A DNA stretch of 64,000 bases from Amblyornis subalaris (Eukaryota > Chordata > Aves > Passeriformes > Ptilonorhynchidae): positions 2,305,299 through 2,369,298 of the forward strand of contig JACAXG010000108.1 in NCBI GenBank assembly GCA_018881555.1, written 5' to 3'. The notes under the pieces are model-generated. The model was not told where the DNA came from, made no database searches, and saw only the letters and a program-made list of their open reading frames with translations. The position numbers and the translations under genes were made by a program. Every line of letters starts with the position of its first letter. Position 1 is the first letter of the stretch. This document shows positions 22,623 through 34,200 of this stretch, piece by piece.

Positions 22623-25600
22623 AGTAGTCAGCTGGGCTGTTCAGCACACCCAAAAAAATGGTATACAGGCTGTAATAAAGAAAACTCTTTTATTTGCAAT
22701 TCATTTGTGATTTGCCTGCTTAAAATTTTTGCGTAGTCCAACTGGGTTGATTAATCAATACATCGAGAGTCCTGGGCCTACCAATTTCAAGAGCAAAATT
22801 CTCATTTAGTTTCACCCGATCTTTGATTTCACTTCCCTGTGAAAGGGAAGTTATCAAAGAATATCCCACATTTTGCAAACCTCACCATTCAACAAAGCGT
22901 AAGAACAAACACTCCCACGGTTCCCAAACCACTTAGGAAGATCTGCATTAAGTGAAATAAACAATTCTATTTCAATCTGTCCCAGCAGAAACCACTGGTG
23001 AAGATACACAAACAGCACATGCCTGGAAACAGTTAAGTACATAAAACACGGGCTGGGGTGAAGTGAACCGACTTTCCCTCTGACTTTCACTGTTGCACCA
23101 TTGAATGTGATGAGCATTTATGGGCATCCACCCTTCTCTCATGCTCTGTCTGAGGGTTGAGCCTCAGCTGATCCATGTGGCTGAGGTCATGTTCAGCACG
23201 GTGCCACGGAGAGAAAAGGCACCGTCTCGCACTCCCTGACTTCCCACCGTCACAGCCTGACAGCTTGACATTTCCCAACAGCCTGATGGATGAAAAGCAC
23301 AATTCCTGCTCTCCTCCCTGACACCCTGCCTGAACGACAGGGAGCTTATGAGATAAAGCTGACGAGTTCAAAGGACGCGGATAAGGGTGTGAACAGTGTT
23401 TTCGGTAGCTCTAATGTTCTTTATTTTTCACTGGGGGCTTTCACAGGCCGGAAATGGTGCAGCATTTCTTGCTCTAAGGAGACCTTAGTTAACAGTTTTC
23501 TTCTATTCCTTATTCCCAGCCCATTGCATGACAGGGATCTCAGTGGCTTTGATGGAAACTGAGACCATATCCTCCTTTTTACAGATGTATCTCAGTTGCT
23601 GCCTCGAGCACCCAGGCACCAAATAGCTACAGGCTCAGTCATGGAGGATGCACTGCTGCCCATATTCCCACTGGCACTGGGGGGATCAAACCCAGTGGAA
23701 TTTTTGTGGGTCACAGGTAAAGGCTGAGGCTCAACAGAACTGGTTCTCCCAGTCTAGGCAATCATCTTTAATGCTACTGCTATTTACAGATGTGATCATT
23801 TGCATCTACATCCTCTGTGACCTTACTCTCTAGTCTAAATTCAACAAGGAAAATGCTGAAAAAAAAATAAATCCACAACTATTCCTTTGGCCTTAGTATT
23901 AAGTCGCCTTTCAGCTCTTCTTGAGCATTTTTTGTTGGTTCTCAGAAAATGTTTGTCGCCTTGTTTTTCTAACCAAAGGTTTGGATAAAATTTAAAAACT
24001 CAGCTTTGCCCACACAATTATTTGAGCCATGTATGTCTAATCAAGGAGCAGAAAAAGCATTATAAAATGCTTCTGATCAACAGTCTGTAGGCACAGAGCC
24101 CATAGGCACAGAGCTCAAACACTGGATATTCACCAACAATGAAGAGAGCAAACATTCAAAAACATTTGCTGAAAAAAAATCAAAAACCTGAGTAAACCAA
24201 TGTCTGCTGACAAATATACTGCTAATGTTAAAAGGAAAATTCTTCTAAATGCTATTCTTTGCAAACTATTCAGTCCTTTCCAACTATGTATTGAAGTTGC
24301 TTAAATCTTGCTGCAAATAACAGATATGTTCTGGATTTAATATTTCTTTTCAGGTCATGAAAGAAAATCCTAGTTAGAAGACAATCATAAATATATAGGT
24401 CTTAAAAGAGGGGACATTTGAGAGAACTTTGACAGTGGACATCCCTCTTTTAAACCAACCACACATGGCAGGAATGAACAGATCTCTGCTATTCATATAA
24501 GCACAGCAGTGGGCATGAGGAGGAATGATACACGGTGGTATTTGCATATTTTCCTATTCAACCAAGATGTCTTCCCAGACTTTTAACCCAGGAGGTTTAC
24601 TTTGCAAACAGTATGTTAAGCACAATTTATTTTTATTCTATTTCTCAAAAAAAAAAACATGTCAGAAGTCGTGTGTGGATAATGTAACACTACATTTCGC
24701 CTGCAACACTTAAAATGTGGGTATGAAGACTATCAAAGAGACAGTCACCTTGCAAGTAAACAAATTATTCATTTTGTTCCATGGATTTCAAAGAAAAGAA
24801 CCCACATTTACACTTCAGTACTCCAATCTCCAGGGACATAAATACGATTTAGCAATACCTGGATAGTGTTCAGCTGTGTACATGCCTTAGTGCTTTTCTG
24901 GTTTGCTGAGCCATCCTGTGGTGCAGTGTTCACACTTTGCACTGCTGTGACTCCCTCCAGGTGACAATCTCAAAGTGTTTTTGCAACCCGAATGAATTAA
25001 TCCTCACCCACTGAAGCAAGGAGAGATTCAGTGTATTCCTCAGGGAAGCAAAGCCCTGCCTTGATTCAACCCTCAGGCTGCAGTCTGGCACTACCATAGT
25101 CTGGTAGTCACAGCAGAGTCCAAAAGTTCACTGTAAGTTATCAACAACACTCTGCTTTACAGCAGATCTTGCTGAGGTGATGCAAATAAACAAAAGAGTT
25201 GTAGCTGCAGAAATGAACTCGTTCATAAATCATACAAGAAGTCAGATCTCTCTATTCCCCCTAGACATCACACCATATTTTCTGATGTCTGCAATTAGTT
25301 GGGACAGCAGAAGGACCTGTCATCCCAAACTAAATAACACAGCTAAAAATGAACAGCAAGCATCACTATATTTTCACATCATTGCCCAAGTAACACCGAA
25401 AAGGCTGAAACTGAATTGCAGGGAAAGAATAGCCTTGCTGTTGGAACAGCAAATACCCTGATGAGATGTGGCATACAAATCTAAGCCATCATTTCTTCTC
25501 CTAAGCTAAATGGACAGCTAGAAGACCTAAGGGTTAAAACCAGCAATGCAGATCAAAACTCGAAAGACGGGCTACCTTTCCAAGAAATCATAGTCTTTTA

Positions 25601-27379
25601 TCCCCTTCTCTCCAAAGACTTTTAAAAAGCAGTTAAAGAAAAGAGGTAGAAAGAAAACAAGGCAGAATTTTTATTTCTCCATGTACTTTTAAAAGTCCCT
25701 CTTTGAGATTCTCCTGTACGCAGAAGGAAAGAACATCACCATGCAATGAAATACTGTATTGGCTGTCCAGACAATAACTAATGGAGCTATTGCAGGACTA
25801 GGGAAACCATCAGTTCTCGGAGTGCTTCCATTTATCCATTTGTTTTCAGCCATTTGTGGCAAAGGCATGCTATTCAAACAATAAAATATGGAAAATATAG
25901 TGAAGGACATGCAGCTAAACGGTAAGATTTACTGAAGGAGGCAATATTAATTTAACTGTTCTCAAGTATCCACTGCCTCAGTACACAGCTCATTCTTCAC
26001 AGCTGCACTGCAGCAAAAATACAGTAATTCATTTTTTTTCTCTGAGCTCTGTATTCATCCTATTTTTATTTTTCTTTAAAGAAAATATTAATTTCTTTTC
26101 AAGGAGTTCCAATTTCTCTTAACTTGCAGGGATTATAAGGAGCATATCTTTTCTATACAAATGGTAGACCAGAATATCAAAGTTTGTGATTCACCTCTTA
26201 GCTGAAGTTGTTCTCAGCATTATGTTTAAAAACCTTAAGCTTCAAAGCTTGATAAAGCATTAGCACATTGCTAAAGCAGAGGCTTAAGAACAAACACTGG
26301 AGTGAATAAAGTCATGTTAGAGATCATGTTGGAGGTTTTAACAGAAATTGAGCACATCTATCTCATTACATATTGAAAACATCTCTTCCCACTTAGTTGC
26401 TTTTATCTATTTTCACAGATACAACATGTTTATGAGACTATGTGGGATGTGATCCCAGGTCAGAAAACAGACATAACTATCAATTATAATACACACAAAC
26501 TGAGGATATGACCTCTATTTTCAGTGAAGTGACTCAAGTCTCTCCAAATGAAAGAACACAGTGTCTGAGAGGATACTTCACTTGGCAGCAGGAAGACAAT
26601 TAGAACAGATACAAAACATCAGATTATCCAACTGTTTCTGATCTCATAAAATGACTTTCTGCACACTTTTCCCTTCTTAAAAGCCAAAGCATATCTTGTT
26701 ATCATGTACCAGCTCTTCCGTTACATCGCCAGTGGTTTCCAGTTTCACCCAGGGGGATACAAAAGGTGATAGCCAGCACTGCAAGGTGTAGCAGCCACAG
26801 CAATAGCCCTGCAGGCATGGAAGGAGATGGCATGAGGAGCACCATCCAAAGCAGGAAGGGCTGAAATAGCACAGACCCATCTCACCGCCCCAGCCTTGTC
26901 AGCAATATTGTTCTTTTAAGTTGCTGCACATGGCGCAACTTCATAATGAGATTTTGATTTCATTATATTGGTGTTTGTTTGAAACATCTTCACTGTGACC
27001 AGTGAAGTTAATCCACATTTAACAAGATCAGGACTCGGTCTCCATCATTACTTGTGCATGGTCATACCAATTCCCTGTCATGTCTAAACCCCCCTGACAT
27101 CAAAGAGCAAGAACACCAAAAAAGTTTGCTAGAACAGTTAAGAAATGTGCTTCGAGCTGTAAAGCAAGATTTGGCCTTTTGGACTTTCTTTTTTCTGAAT
27201 ATATATGACCATTTTATTACTGCTTTATGTGCCAGACTCACTCTGAACCTCAGTTATGGCACCTTAGCATTATGCTCCTCCGACTACATGGAAGATTCAG
27301 AAGTAAAGACAGAGATATTTATGTAAAACCAAGGAGACAAAGGGACAAAGAGAGGCACAACACTCACTCTCGAAGGGCC
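22623..27379. other. unique sequence, no gene seen
   Basis: No exon, RNA gene or young repeat is recognised in about 4.8 kb. TAGGCACAGAGC is repeated near 24087-24115. The stretch 26930-27050 (CTTCATAATGAGATTTTGATTTCATTA) has the unbroken, AT-motif-rich look of a conserved non-coding element, with no further support. Confidence 0.35.
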
Positions 27380-27960
27380 AGCTTGTGCCAAACACACCGT
27401 GCCAGATGCAGAGATCAATTGTTCTGCGATATTGCCAGCTGTCTCCAGCATTTCAGGATATTCAGAGGTGGTGGGTGGAGGCCAAGGGGAAAGAGAAGCA
27501 GCTCGTGTGCTAACTGGGCTATCTGGTGTTTTTCAGGATGGCAATCGCCTGTCTCTCTAACGAGCAGAACAAATGCTAATGGGCCCCGCTGCATTGCAGC
27601 CCGGAAAAGGTCAGGCTGAGCAGAGGCTGCAGAACTCCCTGCAAACCAAGCATCCATTTAATCAGCACAAGGAGGCCAAGAGCATTATCCACAGGTAATC
27701 ATAGTATTTCTCCAATGCACTTTGACGTGATAAAACCATAGTCCAACACAATGGGAGGCTATTTGTGCTACTGTGGGACGCTTCGAAGCTGTGACTGTCA
27801 ATTGTGTGGGTTTGTGTCAAACATCCAGCGCAATAAAAGATGGGAGTGATACCTCCTTCAAGTTCTCCTCTTAAATGAACCTCTGTGACGAAGAACTTCA
27901 GCAAAGTCGTGCTGAAATATTTTGGGTAACGATGTCACACAAGTGTGCTGAAGATCTCAT
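27380..27960. promoter_or_regulatory. candidate conserved non-coding element
   Basis: This block is less AT-rich than its surroundings, keeps several CpG dinucleotides, has no transposon signature and carries motifs typical of deeply conserved enhancers. Examples are AACAAATGCTAATGGGCCCC, TTGACGTGATAAAA (CRE-like TGACGTGA), GACTGTCAATTGTGTGG and TCCAGCGCAATAAA. Overlapping open frames on both strands lack domain features. The assignment rests on composition and motif look only. Cross-species alignment would decide. Confidence 0.25.
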
Positions 27961-28927
27961 GTAAATGACATGAAAAAGGCACCAGGCAAAGCAGAACAAA
28001 ATGGTTTATCCAGCACATCTTCACTATTATTTCACAGGAAAAAAAAAAATAGAATGCAGCAGCGCAAAGAACAACTAAGTGAAAATATTATGGTGAATAG
28101 AAATCTTTAACTTGTTCTCCATAATTTTTATATAATTGTCCTTTTCTGAGCTTAGGGGCAGTAAGTACCTACAAACAGATTTATCTTATGCATAAGTATG
28201 GGGGTTATTTCATTAGTAGCAGAGACCAGCATCCACAAAAATTTCTACAATGAGATGTGATAAAGATATTTAGTCAAATATATTCACCTCATAAATACAA
28301 TAAGAGCATGTCAATGTAATTCTTGATAACTTCTGACTCATTTTTCTTTAAAAGTGTAAATATGCCAATGTACTTTCATCCAAAATGCAGACATTAATTC
28401 TCAACCTGGGCATTATTATAACCATAGTCACATGAGCAGGTCAAAAAGCAAATGTTCCTCAATGTGTGCTACTGCCAGAAGTATGGAAACTGCGCAGAAT
28501 CTGCCACTAATTGAGCCAAGGAGATTTTAGTGGGAAAATCAGATTGCATTCCACATTTCAGATTACAATCTCCTCCACTACCCTGTTTTTTTCTTTACAA
28601 CCTGCTGTATTCATTATTTAAAAGCTCAAAGTCTTCTTTCTCTTTGTCTCTGAACACTGTCCCAATTTGTGCTCAGTTTCCAATCAGAATCTAGCTGAAG
28701 ACAGCGGATCAGCTGGAGACAGTCAGGAGAGGTGGAGGTCCTGCTGGAAACAGTGCAGATGACCTGTCAGAGCTTCAGCATCACGTTTCCATGCCAACTG
28801 AGAGCACATGGCGAGGTACTGAAGAAACTGTTGTTGTGCAGAAAAAGTACTGGTAATTATAATTCGTCTGCCTTCTGGAAGGATCATTGCAGGCACAACG
28901 AAAATTTACATACAGGCAAACATGGTG
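27961..28927. other. unique sequence, no gene seen
   Basis: AT-rich, without a recognised repeat or exon. Confidence 0.45.
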
Positions 28928-29036
28928 TGTGGCATTTAGGGACAAGGCTTAGTGGTCAGTGCTGGGTTAATGATTGGATTCAATCATCTTAGAAGTCTTT
29001 TCTAACCTATTTTTTTCTAAGTGATTCTATGATTCG
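28928..29036 (+). mobile_element. CR1 LINE 3' terminal fragment
   Basis: Motifs appear in consensus order: GGCATTTAGGGACAAGGCTT, AGTGCTGGGTTAATGATTGG, ATCTTAGAAGTCTTTTCTAACC and the terminal GATTCTATGATTC. The copy is severely 5'-truncated and keeps only the last ~110 bp, which includes the 3' structure recognised by the CR1 reverse transcriptase. A small insertion (TTTTTTTCTAAG) separates the CCAACC-type segment from the tail. Confidence 0.9.
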
Positions 29037-29845
29037 AAAAAGCGAAAAGGAAGTTTTCATCTTCCAGACAGTCCTGCTTTCTAGAGCTCTAGATTTAGGC
29101 ATTCCAGGCACATCTGCTTCAACAGAAGTCTGTTCCCAGGGTTCGCCACACCCAGGTCAGGACCTAGCCCGTCCCACATTTAAACTGCTCAGGTTGACCT
29201 CTGGCCTTTGGGTCTCCCGATCCTGGATTTCAAACCCTGCTGCCCAGGTGACAGCGTGGCAGCAAGGTGCCCTGTACCTCACAGCGTGCTGGCCTCAGGC
29301 CAATTCCTTTCTACTCCCTTCATTTTGTGGTTACCACAAGCCACCGTTGTGAGTCTCCTCTGCTTCCTGTCCAAGTGCATTTGGTTCTGACCACATTAAA
29401 GGATTACACAGGCAACAGAAGCAGAGCTGAAATAGCAGGTTGAAATGCGATAAGAGGTAAGAGGGTATCTACCTCACATCTTCAGAACTGATCCTCTTCA
29501 GCATCCAGCACAGGACAGAGCACACCCCCCTTGATGCACAAGCTGGTATTTCTTGAACAGTCTGGTCCCTGGAGCAGCTTTTTCTAAAGTCTCATGTCTC
29601 CTCTGGCCTCCTCCTTCTGCTCAAAGGGCTGGTTCTTAGCCCTGTCTGAAGATCCTTATTCCCTTATTATTTATATCAGTGAATGAGGCCTTGACAATCT
29701 CACATCTCTGGAGCCTGACAGAGGTTTTCATTCTGGTCTGAGGTGTATTTACACGTCCAGGCAACACAAGCAAGGCAAAAATGTATTCTGAGAGAGAAAT
29801 GGAAGTCTTATAATGTGTCTTGGTAGGAATTTGGAGTTACACTTT
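29037..29845. other. GC-richer unique sequence, no gene seen
   Basis: The part 29050-29400 is noticeably GC-richer than average. It has no recognised repeat or exon, and the frames open there show no domain. Confidence 0.35.
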
Positions 29846-30375
29846 TGTCTTGGTTTAAGCCAATTATACAGGGTGGACACTCCAAAATGAGTTACCTCCC
29901 CTTGTAGGTTTAATCCCTCCCCTTTCACCACTAAGGAGAGATGAATGTGGGAAGATATAAGTGAAAAAATAACAGTTTACTAAAACACAAAACAGCAACA
30001 ACCACGATAACAGTGATAAGCATCAGATACAAAGGTGCTGAATCCCGTGGGCTCCCCAGGAACAAAGAAAAACCAGATGGCAGAGAAAGCCCTGCTTGGC
30101 TCAACCTTCCCCCTGGAAGAGAGAAATGGGAAGGTGGGAGCTTACAGAGCACTTCTGGGAGCAGATGCAGGGAGCCGCCACCATCCAGGGCAGCTCTGAA
30201 CCTGCAGTGCCACTTTCTCTGAGACAACTGAGATTGAGTGGTGGCATATGATATGAATACCACCCACCAGCCATCCTTATCTATAGTGATGGTGGCAAGA
30301 GATATCCCAACTTTTAAGAAAGCCCTTTGTGAGAGAAACTAATTTCAGATTCACCTCACTCTCTGCTGGTTTAGG
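29846..30375. mobile_element. probable ERV solo LTR, orientation uncertain
   Basis: The segment begins TGTCTTGGTTTAAGCC, close to the TG-TTGGTTTAA ends of common avian ERV LTRs. It then has the A-rich AATAACAGTTTACTAAAACAC stretch, GCCCTGCTTGGCTCAACC, TTCCCCCTGGAAGAGAG, a GGAGCCGCCACCATCCAGG segment and GAGACAACTGAGATTGAGTG, ending near CACCTCACTCTCTGC. As I recall it, this order matches a recurrent avian LTR family that is usually read antisense to this strand. No internal retroviral sequence or clear target-site duplication is seen, so it would be a solo or truncated LTR. The right boundary is approximate. Confidence 0.45.
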
Positions 30376-30859
30376 ACTGGTGCTTCCACATCAGCCTTTC
30401 CCTCTTTCCCCTCCTCAGGTTGCATGGACTGACTGTAAACTTCATCCTAAGCAGGTGACCCTCTCCCAGTCATCCACTCATTAAAATCTGTTTGGCACAA
30501 AGATGCCAAATTTGGTTTGGCATTCCCCAAACCGACCACCCGAGATGCAGTTGTGCAATCCGTTCTGTTGCTGGCACCTTCTTTGGAATTAGAGATGGAA
30601 TATTTTGAAAAATGTAATCCCTGTCTTCAACAAACCTTCAGCATGGCTACATAAATGGGTGTCATGAGATCACAGAGCCTGGAAATCCAGCACTTCCTTT
30701 CTTCCTTTTAAGGGGTTAAGCTGCATAAAGTCCAGCTCCCATGGGACCAGCAATGGAAAGGGACCCAGAACAACGGAGCTACTCTGTTTAACCAATCCCC
30801 CTTAATTTCAAACAAGATGAGCATTACACCCCTACTGATTTTCAACGCTACTTCCACAT
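30376..30859. other. unique sequence, no gene seen
   Basis: No recognised repeat or exon. Confidence 0.4.
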
Positions 30860-31140
30860 CTCATGGACAGTAATAGATAGGGCATGGTGGTAATTTGTCC
30901 CTGAAGTTTGTATCTCCTGGCTTCATTAATGGTCTCAGCTCCGTCCCTTTAAGCCTCTGTTTAATTACATCATTCCCTGTAGTGGTCATTAATGCCTTTA
31001 CAGTTTAATGCAGCACGACAAATGAACACAGAGCATTTCATAGAGTTGCAGCCATAGTAATGCTTCATTTGGTATTCCTATCAAATGGAAGTAGGACAAG
31101 CAGGCATAAATGTGCTGGAAACGCAAACAGGCTTAGGGGA
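30860..31140. promoter_or_regulatory. candidate enhancer-like conserved element rich in TAAT sites
   Basis: Within 280 bp there are many homeodomain-type cores: GGTAATTTG, TTCATTAATGG, TTTAATTAC, GTCATTAATGCC, GTTTAATGCAGC and AGTAATGC. They are interspersed with GC-balanced sequence and no transposon or simple-repeat signature. This is the usual look of vertebrate developmental conserved non-coding elements. The call is an inference from motif density only. Confidence 0.3.
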
Positions 31141-31684
31141 AATATTTGGTGTTTACAAGTGGCACACTGCTTCCAGTGTTTCACATTTCTGTACACAACT
31201 GAGTTTTCTGATAGCAGTTTAGGTCACAAGTGAATTAATTCCACCAAAAAAAGTCTTCAAATTTTGCTGATTGTTTACTTTCAATTCAGTGCTGTGCAGA
31301 GCTGCTTCAATTCGACCATTTAAATACACATATCTTAAACATTATGAAATCTGGAAGCTGCTTGGCATGTAAGAATTTATTATACTGAACAGCCTGATTT
31401 TGTGTGTGTGTGTCTGTTTTCAGTGTCTGTATCACAGTGTTTCTCTCTGTGATATTAATTGCAAAATGAAAGCAAGGGCAACCTGTCAGAAATTAAGGAA
31501 GAACCACTCAAATTTATTTTCTTATACTGCTTAGCCTCTTTCTGTACATTTTTTCTGACTGTTCTGTCGTGTTCTCACTGGTGACTTCCTCACTGTGCGT
31601 GTGGCATTTCTTTATATATTTTGTAATATCCAGTGGCTATTCATCCTTCCTTTTTTTTGACATGAACCAGGGATTATGGCTTTG
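31141..31684. other. unique sequence with short TG repeat
   Basis: Contains a short (TG)n run at about 31400-31412 and a small hairpin TATCACAG/CTGTGATA at 31430-31454. No gene is seen. Confidence 0.45.
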
Positions 31685-32512
31685 TTAGAGGTATGTTGAA
31701 GTGACTCCAGTAGCGAACAAGGAAAGAGCTACTGATGGCATTTATCTGGACTTCTGTGAGGCCTCTGACATGGTCCCCCCACAATATCCTTCATCCAGGC
31801 TGAGAGATGAAGGGGTTGAGAGCAGCCCTGCCAAGATGGACTTTGGGGGGACTGGTGGGTGAAAAGTTGGACATGACCCGTCAATGTGCATCTGCAGCCC
31901 AGAAAACCAACTGTATCCTGGGCTGCATAAAAGGAGCCAAGGCCAGCAGGTCATGGGAGGTGATTCTGCTCTGCTGCTTTGGTCTGGTGGAACCCTACAC
32001 AGAGTGCTGTGTCCAGCTCTAGGGTCCTCAGCGTGGGAAAGACAGGGACCCGCTGGAGCAGGTCCAGAAGAGGGACAGAAATGGTCAGGGGGATGGAACA
32101 CCTCTCCTGTGAACAAAGACTGAGAGAGTTGGGGTTGTTCAGCCTGGAGAAGAGAAAGCTTCAGGGAGACCTTATTGAGGCCTTTCACTACTTAAAGAGG
32201 TCTTATAGGAAAGATGGTGACAGACATTTTTATATAGGGCCTGCAGCAACAGGACAACAGGTAACGGTTTTAAACTGAAAGAGGGCAGATTCAGAACAGA
32301 TGTAAAGAGGAAATATTTCATGAACAGGGTGGTCAATCACTGGAGCAGGTTTCCCAGAGATGCTGTAGATGCCCCATGTTTTCATTCAAGGCCAGGCTGG
32401 GTGGGGCTCTGAAGAACCTGGTCTAGTTGAAGGTGCCCCTGCTCATTGCACGGGGGTTGGACTAGATGGCCTTTACTGATCCCGTCCAACCCAAACCATT
32501 CTATGATCTTTG
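31685..32512 (+). mobile_element. CR1 LINE, 5'-truncated, with broken RT remnant
   Basis: This is the longest CR1 copy here. The first ~120 bp translates to a degenerate piece of the CR1 reverse transcriptase (IYLDFCEASDMVP, where functional copies have a YLDF-KAFD-VPH-type motif). It then jumps over a large deletion into the C-terminal ORF2 region (GAGAGCAGCCCTGCCAAGAT, GAAAAGTTGGACATGACCCG, CAGCCCAGAAAACCAACTGT). The 3' untranslated part follows (GAGAGAGTTGGGGTTGTTCA, GGTTTTAAACTGAAAGAGGG, TAGATGCCCCATG, GGTTGGACTAGATGGCC) and ends at TTCTATGATCTT. Frames are broken, so no protein is made. The reading frames seen on the minus strand here are antisense shadows. Confidence 0.97.
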
Positions 32513-33539
32513 GTTTCCACTTCCTCTTCTGCACTGAGTCCATAAATCCATAAACGCTCTTGCTTCATCTTTCTAGTGCTGCTAAAATCCCTCCTTTCCC
32601 TCTGCTAACGAGCTCAGGAATATACTTGATTGTTCCTCACCTTCAATCCTGCAGTATCCCACTATCCGTAACTCTCTCTGATATACCCCTCTGCTGTGTT
32701 TCCAAAATACTACTCCAGAATCAGCTTCCCAAGGCATCAACCCTCACATATGTTCTTCCCTAACAAAAATGAATCTCCAAAAAAGGCAGATATAAACCTC
32801 ATGAAGGCAGCTTTGTTCCGTCTTTCACTGTCTAAGAATAATCTTCATTATGCTGTGAGCAACTTGTTAGACAACTGAGTGACAGAATTATTGAAAGATT
32901 ACATTTAAGAATTAGCTGAAGGTGTTACGAAGCTGAATACAATATCATTTGCACACATCTTCAGAATTATAAAAGATTTGTTTTGGCAGTGCTCAATATA
33001 GCCACCTTGCAACTGGAAGAATTCAAGTTCTAACACAGAAGTAAGTTTTTTTAAAGATATTATTTAAGAAATTACAGTTGTAAGAGCAACACTGACATCA
33101 CTATATAATCGTTGAAGCACTGTAGGACACCTTACCCTAAACAAAGTCACATACAGGCCTTTCAAATGAGTTAGCACTGAGCTTTAGAGACGTTCATATT
33201 GCAAACAGGAGATCAGCCGGGACTCAACCCACTTCTTTGTCTTAAGTGGTCAAAGAACACTAAACAGAGAAAATAAAAGCAAACAACTGCATTAAAAGCA
33301 CAGCTCAAAACCCCTCAGTAGATGTAAAACCCCCTGAAAACCTATGGGATTTCTGGAAACATTTGACATTTGCCCTGTTATGTGTAAGTAACAAATACTA
33401 AGCATGAAGATATATGTCACAAACAGTTTAATTTCTGACAACAAAGTATTTTTGAAGGCTTTTTTGTATGATTCTCATTTAACTATGAATTATAGTCAGC
33501 TTGTATGGCTCATGGCCATATCATGGCTCCTGTCACATT
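32513..33539. other. unique AT-rich sequence, no gene seen
   Basis: No recognised repeat or exon between the young CR1 copy and the older remnants. Confidence 0.45.
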
Positions 33540-33790
33540 TTTAGTACTTCCAAGAACGGAGAACCCACAGCCTCTCTACAGAAGTTATTCCACCCTCACA
33601 TGTCAGGTGAGGTTTGACACATGCATGGTAAAAGAAATAACCAATATAACTCAATGAAAGAGAATTTCCCAATTAGGTATTCATAATAGGCAACAAGATC
33701 TGCCCTTTGTGTCCTCCAGCCTGAACAAACCAGCACATTCAGTTGGCCTCCTTCAGTGCAACACCAACAAGGTGAAAGATGCAGTATAAT
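33540..33790 (-). mobile_element. old, degraded CR1-type remnant, antisense
   Basis: ACTTCCAAGAACGGAGAACC, CACAGCCTCTCTACAGAAGT and TATTCCACCCTCAC follow the antisense CR1 pattern (cttccaggatgga-cccac...cctctctgggcaa...ttccagtgcc...accctcac). Further on, GTCCTCCAGCCTGAACAAAC resembles the CR1 'ctccaggctgaacaa' segment in the same orientation. The middle is too diverged to align by eye. Confidence 0.4.
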
Positions 33791-33894
33791 TTGCTCCCAA
33801 ACCTCATCTCCAAGAAATATCCTTCCAGAAGTACTTGTCATTAATTAGAGTAGCTATGGATATCCAATATAAACACTTCCTTTATCGTCTCATA

Positions 33895-34200
33895 AATATT
33901 ACGTTCATGACCTCAACAGCTTCCTGCATCTGAAAGTTCTACAGTTTAATCAAAAGTTGTACTGAAAAACGTTTTGGTTTATCAGTTCCACATTTCCCTT
34001 TTCAATATAATCACATTTATTTCAATCTTCTCATTTCAATCAATTTGATTCTTCAACTGAAGTCAAACATGACACGATAAAAGAATTAAGTATAAAACTG
34101 TTTCAAGGCAGTACCTCTCATTATCTCTATTGTTCTTTCCGCAGATACGAATCTTAATTCCCTTAGCCTCAGCCATTCCTTTTCCTAGTGAAATGTTAGA
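33895..34200 (-). mobile_element. ancient CR1/L3-type LINE remnant, antisense
   Basis: ATGACCTCAACAGCTTCCTG, GAAAGTTCTACAGTTTAATC and TTGTACTGAAAAACGTTTTG match in order the antisense pattern known from old CR1/L3 copies (a 'gagttccacagttta...ttgtgtgaagaagtactt' type run). After a diverged middle, CCTCTCATTATCTCTATTG, TTCTTTCCGCAGATACGAA, TCTTAATTCCCTTAGCCTC and ATTCCTTTTCCTA match the 'cctctatcat...tctttccaagctgaa...tcctaatc...cctct...cat' end. The divergence says it is far older than the other CR1 copies in this window. Confidence 0.55.

Noticed and set aside
31742..32188. 148-codon minus-strand open frame
   Set aside because: It is antisense to a plus-strand CR1 LINE, whose consensus order explains the DNA fully.
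31979..32278. 99-codon plus-strand frame in the CR1 copy
   Set aside because: It lies in the CR1 3' region, which does not encode a conserved protein here. It is a chance frame in a decayed element.
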